A stretch of 28,261 nt of DNA from CAYVTZ01 sp964454685 (GCA_964454685.1 CAYVTZ010000039.1:1-28261); one strand, 5' to 3'; shown: positions 7,719-16,288, counted from the stretch's first letter. Notes: generated from the letters alone by a model not told the origin. Translations and numbers: made by a program.

Positions 7719-7727
7719 ACCCCAACA

Positions 7728-8693
7728 TCACGCGTTGATTTTCTCTTTTACGATTTTATCCAAATACACCGCCGCAATCAATACCAGACCCTTCACTACA
7801 TATTGATAGAAGGATGGCACATTCGCCATGTTCAGCCCGATGCCGAGTATGGTCAGCAGCAGTGCACCCGCAATGGTACGCACCACAGAGCCTTCCCCTC
7901 CGGCAAAGCTCGTGCCGCCCATCAAGATCGCAATGATCACATCCAGCTCAAATCCTGCGCCGGATGTTGCGTCCGCAACGCCCATGTTGCTCGCTTTCAG
8001 GCATCCGGCAAGCGCCGCCGCCATTCCTACGATGATATACAGCAGCCATACGATCTTGTTTGCGTTGATGCCCGCCAAAATCGCCGCGTCACGGTTCCCG
8101 CCGATCGCCACAGAGTATTTGCCCAGCACGCTCTTGCGCTGCAACAAGATGAACACCACGATCACTGCAATGATAAAAAACAACTGCACGGGGACTTCCC
8201 CCACTTTACCTCTGCCCACATAAGCGAAGTCATACGCCACGCCCTTCACATACGGGATGGTGTCTCCGCAGAATATTTTCGCCACACCCAGCAAAACGTT
8301 CGTCGTCGCCAGCGTCGCAATAACAGGTGTGATGCGCAGTTTCACCACCAGCAGTCCGTTGATCGCACCCAGTCCAATGCCCATCACCACACAAATCACG
8401 ATCGCAACCCACGATTGAATCATGTTCTTGCTCAATGTCGCCATCACCACGCCGGAAAAGGCGAGTATGCTGCCCACAGAAAGGTCAATGTTTCCCGAAA
8501 TCATCAGCATGGTCGCCGCCACCGCTACAATCAAGAGCGGAGCCGTCTGCTGAATCATGTAGTTGATGTTCGCCGCCCCCACAAATTTGGGGGAGATCGC
8601 CGCAAAGATCACAAAGAAAATAGCGAGGATTCCGAACACATAGATATTTTTTACGGCATTACGCCATGAAACTTTCTTAATTCCATTCATCAT
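7728..8693 (-). CDS. Sugar ABC transporter permease, RbsC family (second permease)
   Basis: This hydrophobic 321-residue protein has about eight to ten membrane segments. The RbsC/XylH-type cytoplasmic coupling loop GGTSFAGGEGSVVRT lies in the C-terminal third, preceded by GAGFELDVIIAILM. It forms the membrane channel with the other permease and moves the sugar delivered by the binding protein. The start at the first of two adjacent ATG codons is supported by AGGAG about 8 nt upstream. It lies 15 nt after the first permease, so the two are co-transcribed. Two different permeases suggest a heterodimeric channel, whereas ribose transporters usually use a homodimer. Confidence 0.92.
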   Translation of the reverse strand: MMNGIKKVSWRNAVKNIYVFGILAIFFVIFAAISPKFVGAANINYMIQQTAPLLIVAVAATMLMISGNIDLSVGSILAFSGVVMATLSKNMIQSWVAIVICVVMGIGLGAINGLLVVKLRITPVIATLATTNVLLGVAKIFCGDTIPYVKGVAYDFAYVGRGKVGEVPVQLFFIIAVIVVFILLQRKSVLGKYSVAIGGNRDAAILAGINANKIVWLLYIIVGMAAALAGCLKASNMGVADATSGAGFELDVIIAILMGGTSFAGGEGSVVRTIAGALLLTILGIGLNMANVPSFYQYVVKGLVLIAAVYLDKIVKEKINA

Positions 8694-8708
8694 TTTTGCT
8701 CTCCTCCG

Positions 8709-9701
8709 CTATGCCCGTATACTTCTTTTGCTCGTCGCAAAGCGCTGGAACAGGATTGCGCCCACAATCGCGAGTCCTTTGACAATGGCCTGCCATTCCG
8801 TGCCCGCACCAAACAGATTGAGCGCGTTGGAGAGTATGCCGATGATAAACACGCCGATCACCGTCCCCAGCACCGTACCGGACCCGCCAGCAATGCTTGT
8901 GCCGCCTAAAATGATGGCAACCACTGCGTCAAATTCATAGCCCGCTCCCACTTTGCAGTCGCCCGCGCCCAGCTTGGATGCCAGCATGATGCCCGCAAAT
9001 CCGGATAATACGCCACTCACCACAAACAGTGTCGAAATATGCTTGCCAACTTTGATGCCGGAAAGCTCCGCCGCCTTTTTGTTTGCGCCAATGAAGAAGA
9101 TCCGTTGTCCAAACACCGTGCGCATCTCCACAAAAACGAAGATCAGCACCACCACAATCATGATGATGGTCGGCAACGTGAAGAAAGACCCCACTTCCGC
9201 TCTGCCAATCACTTTGAACACGGACGGCACGCCCAGCTCTACCATAGAGCCGTTTGCACCGATGTACGCGATACCGCGCGCAATAGACATCGTGCCCAGC
9301 GTTGCGATAACGGATGCCACCCCCAGTTTCACCACAAGGAAAGAGTTCACCAGCCCAATGCCCGCCGAAATCAGCAGCGCCAGCAGCACCGCCACGCCGT
9401 AAGGCAGGTTTGCGCCGCCATACGGTGCTGCCGCTTGGCAAAACCACGCGCACAGTACGCCCGACATGGCAATCACCGCGCCGATGGACAAGTCAAAGTT
9501 TCCGGTAATCATGAGCATGGTCACCGCCATGCTTGCAATGATCAGCAGCGCATTCTGGTTGATGACATTACGCAGATTGTTCGCCGTCAAAAAGGTCGGC
9601 TGCGCAATCGCCAGCACCAGCATAATCACACCCAGCAATGCCAGCATCCACAGTGTCAATGCCGTTTGATTGCTGATTTTGTTTCTCAATTTGTTTTCCA
9701 T
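8709..9701 (-). CDS. Sugar ABC transporter permease, RbsC family (first permease)
   Basis: This 330-residue integral membrane protein of the branched-chain/ribose permease fold has many hydrophobic segments and the coupling loop GGTSIAGGSGTVLGT, preceded by GAGYEFDAVVAIIL. It is clearly paralogous to the next gene. Its ATG overlaps the stop of the ATPase gene in a TGATG arrangement, indicating translational coupling, and the ribosome site AGGAGGAG lies inside the end of the ATPase gene. It acts in the cytoplasmic membrane as part of the sugar importer. Confidence 0.93.
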   Translation of the reverse strand: MENKLRNKISNQTALTLWMLALLGVIMLVLAIAQPTFLTANNLRNVINQNALLIIASMAVTMLMITGNFDLSIGAVIAMSGVLCAWFCQAAAPYGGANLPYGVAVLLALLISAGIGLVNSFLVVKLGVASVIATLGTMSIARGIAYIGANGSMVELGVPSVFKVIGRAEVGSFFTLPTIIMIVVVLIFVFVEMRTVFGQRIFFIGANKKAAELSGIKVGKHISTLFVVSGVLSGFAGIMLASKLGAGDCKVGAGYEFDAVVAIILGGTSIAGGSGTVLGTVIGVFIIGILSNALNLFGAGTEWQAIVKGLAIVGAILFQRFATSKRSIRA

Positions 9702-11188
9702 CAGGACTCTCCTCCTGTTACGATGTGAATGATCTTGTCATCGTCGATATCCGTTCCATTTTCCACAATGCCGCGCAGATTTCCCTCATACATCAGGAAT
9801 ACGCGATCGCAGCAGGACAAGATTTCGGGCAGCTCGGACGAAAATACAAAACAGGTATTGCCCGCGTCCGCAAGTTCTTTGATGATATTATGGATTTCCT
9901 CCTTCGCGCCCACGTCGATGCCGCGCGTCGGCTCATCCAGCAAAAGAATATCCGCCTCTGAGTTCAGGCACTTCGCAAAAACCACTTTCTGTTGGTTTCC
10001 GCCGGACAGCAGCCCCACCGCCTTGTCGTCCGTGTCTGTCACCACGTTGAGCTTCTTCACATATTCCGCGGAGATTCCCTTTTCCTTGCCCGCCATCACA
10101 ATGCCGCGCTTTGAAACCTTCTCCATGTTCATGGAGATGATGTTCTTGCGAATGGAAAGCATCGTAAACAAGCCTTCGGTTCTGCGTTCCTCCGGTGCCA
10201 GCGTGATGCCGTTTTCAATCGCGCCATGCACGCTCTTGTACGTCACCTTTTTGCCCTTGATCACCAGCTCACCCTCATATTGGTCCACGCCATACAGCAC
10301 GTTCGCCAATTCGGTTTTTCCCGAGCCGATCAGCCCGTATACCCCGACAATCTCGCCTTTGTATACGTCAAAGCTCACATCTCTCAACTTCGCGTTGGTG
10401 ATGTTTTTTGCCTCGATAATCTTTTGATCGCGCGCCACATTGCGCGGCGTATATTGCTCCACAATCGTTTTTCCCAAAATCATGCGCACCAGATCCATAC
10501 GGTCGGTCACCTCATGAATGGTCTTGGTTTCAATGTGCTGCCCATCTCGCAGTATCGTCACATAGTCGCCGATCTCAAAAATCTCATCCAAACGGTGTGA
10601 AATATAAATCACCGTCACGTTATTGTCTTTGAGGCGCTTAACGATTTCAAACAACCGCGCGATCTCCCCCTCGGAAATCGCCGCCGTCGGCTCGTCCATG
10701 ATGATCACTTCCGCATCCGTTTCAATCGCTTTTACAATTTCCACGATCTGCTTTTTGGCAACACTCAACTTGGAAACAAGCTGCTTTGGATCAATGCTCG
10801 GTTCCAGTTGTTTGAGCGTTTTCAGCATCCGCTCGATGTTATTGTTCTTCTTAAAGAAGCCCGCGCGCGTCTCCTCCATGCCCAGCGAAAGGTTCTCTTC
10901 CACCGTCAGTTGATCCACCACATTCAGCTCCTGAAAGAGCGTAGAAATGCCGTGTTCACGCGCCGCTTTTGTGGTATTCACATTGATTTCCTTACCATTC
11001 ATCAAAATGGTTCCCTCCGAGCGCGTCTGCGCGCCCGTCAAAATCTTGATCAATGTGGATTTCCCCGCGCCGTTCTCGCCCAGCAGGCAGTGCACGGTAT
11101 TGCGCTTGATGTCAAACGAGACATTATTGAGCGCAACCACGCCGGGGAATTTCTTTGTCACATGCTTAATTTCCAGAATGTTTTCCAT
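9701..11188 (-). CDS. Sugar ABC transporter ATPase with two nucleotide-binding domains (RbsA/MglA/XylG family)
   Basis: This 495-residue duplicated ATPase powers the import complex. Domain 1 has Walker A GENGAGKS (37-44), Q86, signature LSVAKKQ (141-147), Walker B VIIMDEP (161-167) and H198. Domain 2 has a shortened Walker A, GLIGSGKTE (285-293), signature LSGGNQQ (394-400) and Walker B DILLLDEP (413-420). The altered Walker A in the second half is normal for this family. The frame extends to 11224, but the ATG at 11188 (MENILEIKHVTKKFPGV) has GGGGGG about 10 nt upstream and begins the domain. It is translationally coupled to the following permease. Confidence 0.93.
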   Translation of the reverse strand: MENILEIKHVTKKFPGVVALNNVSFDIKRNTVHCLLGENGAGKSTLIKILTGAQTRSEGTILMNGKEINVNTTKAAREHGISTLFQELNVVDQLTVEENLSLGMEETRAGFFKKNNNIERMLKTLKQLEPSIDPKQLVSKLSVAKKQIVEIVKAIETDAEVIIMDEPTAAISEGEIARLFEIVKRLKDNNVTVIYISHRLDEIFEIGDYVTILRDGQHIETKTIHEVTDRMDLVRMILGKTIVEQYTPRNVARDQKIIEAKNITNAKLRDVSFDVYKGEIVGVYGLIGSGKTELANVLYGVDQYEGELVIKGKKVTYKSVHGAIENGITLAPEERRTEGLFTMLSIRKNIISMNMEKVSKRGIVMAGKEKGISAEYVKKLNVVTDTDDKAVGLLSGGNQQKVVFAKCLNSEADILLLDEPTRGIDVGAKEEIHNIIKELADAGNTCFVFSSELPEILSCCDRVFLMYEGNLRGIVENGTDIDDDKIIHIVTGGES

Positions 11189-11227
11189 AACGGGTTTCCC
11201 CCCAACTACATTTTGCGTTCCCATCGC

Positions 11228-11362
11228 GCCGCACCCGTGTGCGGCAACTTTTGTTTCTCTGTCCTAGACCATTCGCTCATAGCGCCGCCCCACGCTGCCT
11301 CGCAATGCTTTGCAGAGGCAAGACGGCATTATCAACAGTCGGACGCCCCAAAAGGGGCGCCC
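11228..11362 (-). other. Three stem-loops in the spacer between the binding-protein and ATPase genes
   Basis: The 188-nt gap holds three hairpins. GGACGCCCC/GGGGCGCCC (11341-11349 and 11354-11362, one mismatch, AAAA loop) lies 15 nt after the binding-protein stop. GCCTC-GCA/TGC-GAGGC (11297-11319) has one bulged base. GCCGCAC/GTGCGGC (11228-11234 and 11239-11245) is perfect with a 4-nt loop. None has a T-tract on the coding strand. Such spacers commonly stabilise or separate the abundant binding-protein message from the rest of the operon; that role is inferred here. Confidence 0.6.
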
Positions 11363-11376
11363 GCGTTCTTTATGGT

Positions 11377-12519
11377 TTAAAATTCAGGGTCTTGACCATA
11401 CTGATCTTTGAACCATGTTCTCGCATCTTCCACAGAAGTGCTCCAGAAGTCAAATTCTTTGTCAAAAGTATCGATGGTCGTCGCTTTGTCAGGATCAATT
11501 TCACCCTTCATTACTGCAACGATGGTATCGACAATTTTCTTACCGTTGTCTTTGGGGGTTAAGCCCATGGTAACTTTGAAAGAAGTGGAAGGATCATACA
11601 GCAGCGTCATTTCTTCGCCGGTAGCGTCCGTGCCAACCAAAATTTCGGTTTCCACAACGCCGTCCGTTGCCTTACCGCGGCCAGCTTCCTGCAGTGCAGG
11701 GTAGATCGCCAGCGAGTAGTCGGAAGCCGCACCGTAGAAGATGTTGGTTTCCGGGCAAGCCTGGATGATGTCCTGAGCCACTTTATAGCCCGTGTCGCGT
11801 GTGCCGCCGCCGTCCACGATCATACCCTCTTTTGCGTCAGGCGCAACGGATTTGATGCCTTCGATGAACGGGCCGGTACGCATTTCCTGAACCACCGGAG
11901 AATCCACATAGTCTACTACGCTGTAAACGATGGGTTTGTCGGGATGCTGTTCCGTCCATGCTTTTGCAGCCGCAACGCCCATTTCAAATGCAGCTTCCGC
12001 TTCGTTGATCGCTACAAAAGGAACCTCGTTGGGAGTCTGCAAATAATAGGTGATGATCGGGATGCCGGCAGCACGTGCTGCGTCGATGCCCGCTACCACA
12101 CTGTCCACTTCATAGCTGTGCAGGATGATTGCGTCCACGCCTTCCGCCACAAGCTGATCGAGGTTGGAAACAATTTTGGTCTGGTCAAATTCACCATCCA
12201 AAACTTTGAGTGTGATGCCATACTCTTTGGCAAACTGTTCGCGCCATGCGGTTTCCGCCTGATGGAATCCGTTTGCCAGCGTGATCGGAATCATACCAAC
12301 CGTCATGCCTTTCACATCATCAACCCCAGCCGGAGCATCCGCAGCAGGTTCTTCTGCCGGTGCTTCTTCTGCCGGAGCATCCGCTGCCGGAGCTTCCGAT
12401 GCCGGAGCATCTGCCGACGGTGCTTCGCTTGCTGTCGGAGCCTGCGGCTGTACACAGCCAGTGAACACCAGACATGCTGCGATTGCGAGAACCAGAACAA
12501 CTAGTAATGTCTTTTTCAT
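11377..12519 (-). CDS. Sugar-binding lipoprotein of the ABC transporter (periplasmic-binding-protein type 1, RbsB-like)
   Basis: This 380-residue extracytoplasmic solute-binding protein has a Lys-rich start, a hydrophobic stretch and lipobox LVFTGC, whose Cys (residue 22) would be lipid-modified and anchored to the membrane. About 42 residues of Ala/Pro/Glu-rich low-complexity linker follow. The fold then begins at GMTVGMIPITLANGFHQAE, with the typical LVAEGVDAIILHS and AARAAGIPIITYY strands. The second of two nearby ATGs is preferred because AGGAGG lies 7 nt before it; it is only 1 nt from the first (12525). It captures the substrate and delivers it to the two permeases. The sugar cannot be identified. 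Confidence 0.92.
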   Translation of the reverse strand: MKKTLLVVLVLAIAACLVFTGCVQPQAPTASEAPSADAPASEAPAADAPAEEAPAEEPAADAPAGVDDVKGMTVGMIPITLANGFHQAETAWREQFAKEYGITLKVLDGEFDQTKIVSNLDQLVAEGVDAIILHSYEVDSVVAGIDAARAAGIPIITYYLQTPNEVPFVAINEAEAAFEMGVAAAKAWTEQHPDKPIVYSVVDYVDSPVVQEMRTGPFIEGIKSVAPDAKEGMIVDGGGTRDTGYKVAQDIIQACPETNIFYGAASDYSLAIYPALQEAGRGKATDGVVETEILVGTDATGEEMTLLYDPSTSFKVTMGLTPKDNGKKIVDTIVAVMKGEIDPDKATTIDTFDKEFDFWSTSVEDARTWFKDQYGQDPEF

Positions 12520-12621
12520 TTTCATTCCTCCTATTTTTTTAGTCCCATTGATTTGGGAAACTTTGTTTTCTCTATTGTGTCCGCCTGTGCGGCGCCATGC
12601 TTGTTGCGCTGCTATGCAAAC

Positions 12622-13749
12622 TCATTGATTATATTTGCCATATTCCTTCGCCAACTCATACATCCGAATCACATTCTCCGTCGGAATATCCGGCTGGAAG
12701 TGGTTGTTGGGTGACAGGATATATCCGCCGCCCTCTCCCATCTGATCGATGCGTAGCTTCACTTCCTTTTCCACATCCTCCACGCTGCCCAGCATCGCAC
12801 ACTGAATGTCAATCGCGCCGTGGAAAATCAGGTCTTTGCCAAAGTTCTGCTTGATGCGCGCCGGGTCCATCCCGTTCGCCAACGGTTGAATCGGGTTCAA
12901 TACGTCCACACCCACCTCAATGAGGTCGGGAATAAAATCGTAGATCGATCCACACGAGTGCATGAATATTTTCAGATTCGGATACGCCTGCTTCACCGCT
13001 CCAAACAGCCGCGCAAAGGGCTGTTTAAAATATTGCACAAACATATCCCGCGAGAAAAACGGCGCATTCTGTGTGCCAAGGTCGGAGGTAAACTCCACCC
13101 ACTCCAAATACGGCGCAATGGGCTTTAAGTAATACAAATTCATCTCGATCAAAATATCGGTGATTTTGTCCACCAGCTTCTGCGTAAATTCCGGCTCCAG
13201 GCACATGTCCATAAAGAACTGCTCCGGGCCGCGCAAAAACTGTCCCAGTTCAAAGAACAATCCCGAGTTTGCCGCCGTTGCGGTAATCGCTTTGTCCGTA
13301 TTCTCATACCAGTTTTTCGCCTTTTCCTCTAACCCTTCAATGCGTCCTTCATCACACGGATTCGGCCACGTGTAGCTGTCCAAATCGTCGATGGTCGCAT
13401 TCGCCAGCGGGAAGTATGCCACGGTTGGATATTCCGCCGAAACGTCGCGTCCCACACCCCATTCGTCGATCACGTAGTCGTTTGCATCACGATAGCTTTT
13501 AAAGTGCTTGGGCTTGCCGATGTTGATGTGCCTGAAGTCCGTATTCAGGCAATCCGCCAGCGCATAGTCCTCATATTGCGTCACTGTCCCCGGACGGATC
13601 AGGCTGCCATGTTCTTTCAGCCCAAAGTGCTGCATCAGGCTTTCATACAGCGTGTCATGCACGCGCGATGCACTCCCCCAAATGTCTGTGGGTACACAAT
13701 CCGGCACTTGACGGTTTAAGACCGCCCTCACTCGTTCCCTACTGTTCAT
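12622..13749 (-). CDS. Uroporphyrinogen-decarboxylase-family protein (methyltransferase superfamily), paralogue 2
   Basis: This 375-residue TIM-barrel protein belongs to the UroD/MtaA superfamily. The segment FMHSCGSI (H264, C266) resembles the zinc-binding His-x-Cys of MtaA-type corrinoid methyltransferases. It is followed by FIPDLIEVGVDVLNPIQP and a C-terminal GGGYILSPNNH. Such proteins are usually separate from haem HemE and are often linked to methyl transfer from corrinoids, but the third Cys ligand is not at the MtaA spacing, so chemistry is uncertain. Its ATG has AGGAGA upstream and lies 12 nt after paralogue 1. It sits at the front of a sugar import operon, pointing to a role in processing the imported compound. 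Confidence 0.85.
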   Translation of the reverse strand: MNSRERVRAVLNRQVPDCVPTDIWGSASRVHDTLYESLMQHFGLKEHGSLIRPGTVTQYEDYALADCLNTDFRHINIGKPKHFKSYRDANDYVIDEWGVGRDVSAEYPTVAYFPLANATIDDLDSYTWPNPCDEGRIEGLEEKAKNWYENTDKAITATAANSGLFFELGQFLRGPEQFFMDMCLEPEFTQKLVDKITDILIEMNLYYLKPIAPYLEWVEFTSDLGTQNAPFFSRDMFVQYFKQPFARLFGAVKQAYPNLKIFMHSCGSIYDFIPDLIEVGVDVLNPIQPLANGMDPARIKQNFGKDLIFHGAIDIQCAMLGSVEDVEKEVKLRIDQMGEGGGYILSPNNHFQPDIPTENVIRMYELAKEYGKYNQ

Positions 13750-13761
13750 TCTTCTCTCCTT

Positions 13762-14919
13762 TTATCCCTTCAAAACTTTTTCACGCTCTTCTACAATGGT
13801 TTCCAGCAGAGCCACCACATTTTCCAGCGGCACGTCGTTCATAATTTCCTGTGCCGGCGCTATGATGTGTCCGCCGCCTTTGCCCAGCGTGTAAATCACC
13901 TGTTTGGATAGTCGTTTCACCTCACTCGGTGTCAGGAAGGGAAGCTGCTGCGTATCAATGCCGCCCCACAAAACGAGATCCTTGCCAAATTCGCGTTTGA
14001 TCATTTCCAGATCGTTGCACGGCTGCACCGGCTCCCAGCCGTTCAGCCCAATGTCAATCAGCTGCGGCAGATAGTCTGTAATCACGCCGCAAGAATGTGT
14101 GATCATATAATGGTTGTATTTCTTGTGTGCCGCAAACATGATTTTGTAATACGGGTACAGCACCTCGTCAAACATCTTCTTGGAAAAAAATCCCGAGCAT
14201 TGCATCCCCAGATCGTCGCCATAGTGGTTGACCATATATCCCAGATCATGCTTGGGCTTTGCCAGCGCAACGCGATAATCCGTCACCTTTTGAATGATGC
14301 TGTGCACGATGTCCACATCGCCCGCAATCTCCGTCATGAAGTTTTCAAATCCCAAAATCGCATAGCTGCGCTCATACAGCGAAAAATATCCGGAAGGAAT
14401 CACCATAAAGTCGCCGCGCATCGCCACGTCGCGCTCCAGCCAATCCAAATTGTGCGGTGCCAATGGGTCGGGCGCCGTGTATGCTTTCACCGCTTCTTTC
14501 AGCGGCATGTCGATCACTTCCTGCAAGCGCTCCGGCAAAAATTTCCGCGCCTTTTCGTTCTGCTCTTTGTTGCCTGCCAAGGGGGAATAGCAGCAGAAAA
14601 ACCCATCTTCGCCTACTAAAATGCCAATACCCCAGTTGTCATACACAATGTTGTTTTCACGATCCACCTTACAAAAACCCTTGGCCTCCAATTCGTCCAT
14701 CAGTGCCAGATCATTTCTGTAAAACAGCGGAATGTCGTCTGATACAAACGTAAATGCAATGTGATTTTGCAGATAAGAGTCAATCGCTTCCGGACCGGAA
14801 AGCCCCAAAGTCTTGGCAATTTCTTCGTGGCGCGTTACATCCGAAAAGGAAATCTGTGAAGGCAGAAAATCCACCTCTTTCTTTTCAAACAAGCGCATTA
14901 CACGTTCTTCATTCGTCAT
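13762..14919 (-). CDS. Uroporphyrinogen-decarboxylase-family protein (methyltransferase superfamily), paralogue 1
   Basis: This 385-residue UroD/MtaA-superfamily protein is the first gene of the operon. It shares with its neighbour the HSCG motif (275-278, in YMITHSCGVITDYLP), the segment IDIGLNGWEPVQPC, the GGIDTQQLPF loop and a C-terminal GGGHIIAPAQEI. Similarity to the next gene is clear but low, so duplication is old or they were recruited separately. The frame extends to 15057, but the ATG at 14919 (MTNEERVMRLFEKKEV) has AGGAGG 7 nt upstream and matches the family N-terminus. Function is unknown; a methyltransferase or decarboxylase acting on the transported substrate is one possibility. 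No corrinoid protein gene is visible. Confidence 0.85.
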   Translation of the reverse strand: MTNEERVMRLFEKKEVDFLPSQISFSDVTRHEEIAKTLGLSGPEAIDSYLQNHIAFTFVSDDIPLFYRNDLALMDELEAKGFCKVDRENNIVYDNWGIGILVGEDGFFCCYSPLAGNKEQNEKARKFLPERLQEVIDMPLKEAVKAYTAPDPLAPHNLDWLERDVAMRGDFMVIPSGYFSLYERSYAILGFENFMTEIAGDVDIVHSIIQKVTDYRVALAKPKHDLGYMVNHYGDDLGMQCSGFFSKKMFDEVLYPYYKIMFAAHKKYNHYMITHSCGVITDYLPQLIDIGLNGWEPVQPCNDLEMIKREFGKDLVLWGGIDTQQLPFLTPSEVKRLSKQVIYTLGKGGGHIIAPAQEIMNDVPLENVVALLETIVEEREKVLKG

Positions 14920-15059
14920 GTCTGTTCCTCCTTGTCCTAAGTGCTTCATCCGCCGCACAGTAAGCGGTCGTATACAATCGTTCAATCTATCATCGAATAA
15001 TCCAACGCTGTCGCATAATTTTGATAAGGAAAATTGAATTTTACAATCTCGATACATTC

Positions 15060-15088
15060 ATCATAACGATAGTGAAAATAATTGTCAA
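15060..15088 (-). promoter_or_regulatory. Promoter of the UroD-like/sugar transporter operon
   Basis: On the minus strand a perfect -35 TTGACA (15083-15088), exactly 17 bp, and TATGAT (15060-15065) form a strong sigma-A promoter. The start point near 15053 leaves a leader of about 130 nt before the first UroD-like ATG at 14919. Confidence 0.8.
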
Positions 15089-15106
15089 TGCAATCCCGAT
15101 TAAACT

Positions 15107-15145
15107 TGAACATTTGTTCACGTATTTGAAATGCACATCCGTTCA
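15107..15145. promoter_or_regulatory. Two matching dyads between divergent promoters, candidate SorC operators
   Basis: TGAACATTTGTTCA (15107-15120) is a perfect 6-2-6 palindrome. TGCACATCCGTTCA (15132-15145) matches it at 11 of 14 positions, 25 bp away. A weaker 10-of-14 match is at 14971-14984 in the operon leader. They lie between the -35 boxes of the transporter operon and the regulator gene, so the SorC protein encoded alongside is the obvious candidate ligand-dependent binder. Confidence 0.6.
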
Positions 15146-15174
15146 CTTCTTCCGGATGATCTTGTAAAATTTAT

Positions 15175-15203
15175 TTGACTCTGTCGGTATGATATGAAAT
15201 AAT
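15175..15203 (+). promoter_or_regulatory. Promoter of the SorC-family regulator gene
   Basis: TTGACT (15175-15180), 17 bp, then AATAAT (15198-15203). The start point would be near 15210, giving a short leader before the ATG at 15238. Confidence 0.7.
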
Positions 15204-15237
15204 AGAATCAATTATTTCGTTGTATGAGGTCATTATT

Positions 15238-16200
15238 ATGGGAAATCAATCCTCCAAAGAACTGCTGACCAATGTTGCGCGGCTTTATTATACCGGCAAC
15301 ATGTCTCAGGATGAGATTGCACAAATTCTCGGTTTGTCTCGCCCTAAGATTTCAAGATTGCTCAAAACAGCGCGAGAAAAGCAAATCGTCAAATTCATCA
15401 TCAGTACGCCGCCCTCATATTATTCCAATCTGGCGGAGCGGCTGCAAGAGGTGTTTCAACTGGATCGCATCCTTGTGGTGCCTTCGGATGCTTCCAGCAG
15501 TCTCAGCATGCAGAATGTGGCGCGCGCCGGCGCGGAATATCTCAATTCCATACTCACCGACCGCATGGTTGTCGGTCTTGCGTGGGGTTCCACCATCAGC
15601 AGCGTCATGCAGCAGATGCAGCCAATGCCGCTCACCGGATGCAGCGTCTGGCAACTCACCGCCTGCCTGCCTTCCAACGCCATCGAAATGGATGGTCACG
15701 AAATCACCAAACGTTTGGCAAACAAACTGAACGCAAGCTGGCACATCATCAACGCACCGTTCATCGTCAAAAACAAGCTGCTGCGCGATCTGCTGCTCAG
15801 CGAGCCGGAAATTTCCAATCATTTCGCCATGTTCGATCAAATGGACGTCGCCATTGTGGGTCTGGGTTCCTCCGACCCCACCGCAAGTATGACGTATAAG
15901 GGCAATTACATCACGCTGGAGGAATCGCAGGAATTAGTCGAAAGTGGTTGCGCCGCAGATTTGTGCGGACATCGTATCTTCATCGACGCACACCCCGCAG
16001 AAACCTTCCTCACCAACCGTGTTATCTCGATCGATCTCGAAACATTACGCCGCATTCCCGACGTGGTTGCAATCGCGGCAGGCAAGCGCAAAACAACCTC
16101 CATCATCGCGGCAGCGCGTGGTAAATATATCAATACGCTGATTATCGACGAAATCGCGGCGGTCTCGGTGCTCAATCAGCTTGGCGTTTCCGCGCATTAA
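15238..16200 (+). CDS. SorC/DeoR-type sugar-responsive transcriptional regulator
   Basis: This 320-residue regulator has an N-terminal helix-turn-helix at residues 23-43 (MSQDEIAQILGLSRPKISR), with the family's characteristic lead-in LLTNVARLYYTGN. Residues from about 62 form the sugar-phosphate-binding domain, with RILVVPSD, GAEYLNSILTDRMVVGLAWGS and a C-terminal DEIAAVSVL. SorC proteins usually sense a phosphorylated sugar, here perhaps the product of the FGGY kinase, and control the divergent operon. The ATG at 15238 has GAGGT about 8 nt upstream; the ATG at 15220 has no ribosome site. A bidirectional terminator follows. Confidence 0.92.
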   Translation: MGNQSSKELLTNVARLYYTGNMSQDEIAQILGLSRPKISRLLKTAREKQIVKFIISTPPSYYSNLAERLQEVFQLDRILVVPSDASSSLSMQNVARAGAEYLNSILTDRMVVGLAWGSTISSVMQQMQPMPLTGCSVWQLTACLPSNAIEMDGHEITKRLANKLNASWHIINAPFIVKNKLLRDLLLSEPEISNHFAMFDQMDVAIVGLGSSDPTASMTYKGNYITLEESQELVESGCAADLCGHRIFIDAHPAETFLTNRVISIDLETLRRIPDVVAIAAGKRKTTSIIAAARGKYINTLIIDEIAAVSVLNQLGVSAH

Positions 16201-16223
16201 TGTTTCATCGAAAAGTACCTAAT

Positions 16224-16262
16224 AAAAAAACAGACAAGAGTTTGCGCTCGTGTCTGTTTTTT
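16224..16262. terminator. Bidirectional terminator between the SorC regulator and the ABC exporter
   Basis: ACAGACAAGAG (16230-16240) pairs with CTCGTGTCTGT (16247-16257) with one mismatch and a 6-nt loop. An A run (16224-16230) and a T run (16257-16262) flank it, so it can end both the regulator (+) and the convergent exporter operon (-). Confidence 0.88.
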
Positions 16263-16288
16263 GCTCTGTTGCTTATTGTTAAGCCGCC

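Noticed and set aside
7548..8669. Long plus-strand open frame (373 codons) opposite the second permease
   Set aside because: It runs through the tandem repeats and antisense to a clear RbsC-type gene; its His/Arg/Gln-rich composition is typical of a shadow frame.
14920..15057. N-terminal extension of the first UroD-like protein to 15057
   Set aside because: It covers the untranslated leader right up to the mapped promoter; AGGAGG precedes the ATG at 14919.
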